The notes under the pieces are model-generated. The model was not told the DNA's origin, did not search any database, and saw nothing but the letters and a program-made list of their open reading frames with translations. The position numbers and the translations under genes are program-made. A stretch of DNA of 6,241 nt from an uncultured Chitinophagaceae bacterium. GTDB taxonomy: Bacteria > Bacteroidota > Bacteroidia > Chitinophagales > Chitinophagaceae. The stretch is from assembly GCA_934502905.1 (NCBI GenBank), contig CAKSVK010000191.1, positions 1 through 6,241 on the forward strand. Direction: 5' to 3'. Below, piece after piece: positions 5,681 through 6,241 of this stretch; the first letter of the stretch is position 1, and every line of letters starts with the position of its first letter.

Positions 5681-6226
5681 TTGAGTAAAGATCCCGTAGA
5701 TACAGACATCATCATGGGCTGCATCAATAACGATCGCAGGGCGCAGGAACTGCTGTACAAGAAGTTCTATGTAGCTATGGCCTCCGTATGTACACGTTAT
5801 ACCCAAAATGAAAATGATACGCTGGAAGTATTGCATAACGGCTTCCTGAAAGTATTCAAAAATATACAGTCATTTGACCCGCAAAAGGCCAGCCTGTATA
5901 CCTGGATCAGGACGATTATGGTAAATACCTCCATTGACTTCATCCGGCAGAATCAAAGGCACAAGCAGCATATAGACCTGGAGCAGACTGCCGAGCCTTA
6001 TGTAGAAAGTGATGCAATGCACCGGCTAAATGCGAACGAGCTGCTGCGCCATGTAAGGAATTTGCCGGCCGCCACACAAACGGTATTCAACCTGTACGTT
6101 ATTGAAGGCTATACACATAAAGAGATCGGGATAAAGATGGGGATCAGCGAAGGCACCAGCAAATGGCATTTAAGCGAAGCAAGAAGATTGCTGCAAAAAT
6201 CACTTAAAACTTTACATGTGGCATAA
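5681..6226 (+). CDS. ECF-type RNA polymerase sigma-70 family sigma factor
   Basis: This 181-aa protein has the two-domain layout of ECF sigma factors, which direct RNA polymerase to a small regulon. Region 2 spans about 15-90: AQELLYKKFY (21-30), NGFLKVFKNIQSFDP (53-67) for core binding, and SLYTWIRTIMVNTSIDFIRQ (71-90) for -10 recognition. A variable linker (91-115) leads to region 4 (117-178), with LPAATQTVFNLYVIEGYTHK (128-147) and the helix-turn-helix EIGIKMGISEGTSKWHLSEA (148-167). There is no C-terminal extension. A TTG start is chosen because of the GAGAGG upstream and because MSKDPVDTDIIMGC resembles the N-termini of Bacteroidota relatives. An ATG at 5714 would remove 11 residues without harming a domain. 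The stop TAA overlaps the next ATG (TAATG), implying translational coupling. The signal and targets cannot be told from sequence. Confidence 0.93.
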   Translation: MSKDPVDTDIIMGCINNDRRAQELLYKKFYVAMASVCTRYTQNENDTLEVLHNGFLKVFKNIQSFDPQKASLYTWIRTIMVNTSIDFIRQNQRHKQHIDLEQTAEPYVESDAMHRLNANELLRHVRNLPAATQTVFNLYVIEGYTHKEIGIKMGISEGTSKWHLSEARRLLQKSLKTLHVA

Positions 6227-6241
6227 TGAACAGAAAGATAC
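6226..6241 (+). CDS. Start of a gene coupled to the sigma factor (partial, cut by window end)
   Basis: The ATG at 6226-6228 shares its A with the TAA stop of the sigma gene, and five codons (MNRKI) are visible before the window ends. Genes overlapping ECF sigma genes in this way often encode an anti-sigma factor or another partner protein. Too little is present to identify it, and the call rests on the overlap alone. Confidence 0.45.

Overview
The window looks like ordinary chromosomal DNA from a member of the Bacteroidota, most likely Chitinophaga-like (Chitinophagaceae). The taxonomic call is inference. It rests on the protein sequences (a Bacteroidota-style alternative GlmU, a P5C reductase with the ACGTAYALRY variant, a DUF1343/NamZ protein, and an ECF sigma factor with the WIRTIMVNTSIDFIRQ style of region 2), on starts without clear Shine-Dalgarno sequences, and on upstream boxes resembling the Bacteroidota promoter (TTG / TAnnTTTG).

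Layout: positions 72-3055 hold three tightly spaced plus-strand genes: hldD (ADP-heptose epimerase), proC (pyrroline-5-carboxylate reductase) and a GlmU-like nucleotidyltransferase/acetyltransferase. A minus-strand SlyD-type FKBP prolyl isomerase (3091-3519) converges on them. It diverges from an exported NamZ-type (DUF1343) exo-N-acetylmuramidase (3621-4931). A 749-bp stretch without a recognisable gene follows (4932-5680). It holds one unassigned hydrophobic small ORF, an imperfect hairpin and an AT-rich leader. The window ends with an ECF-type sigma factor (5681-6226) on a TTG start, whose stop overlaps the ATG of a further gene cut off by the window edge.

How the genes fit together: hldD, the GlmU-like gene and namZ all bear on cell-envelope sugars (LPS-core heptose, UDP-GlcNAc supply, release of MurNAc from peptidoglycan). 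proC and the prolyl isomerase are housekeeping genes, and the sigma factor with its overlapping partner looks like a separate regulatory unit. I see no CRISPR array, tRNA, rRNA, intact insertion sequence or defence system. The least explained part is the 4932-5680 gap. I found no convincing new system, only some modest points to check.
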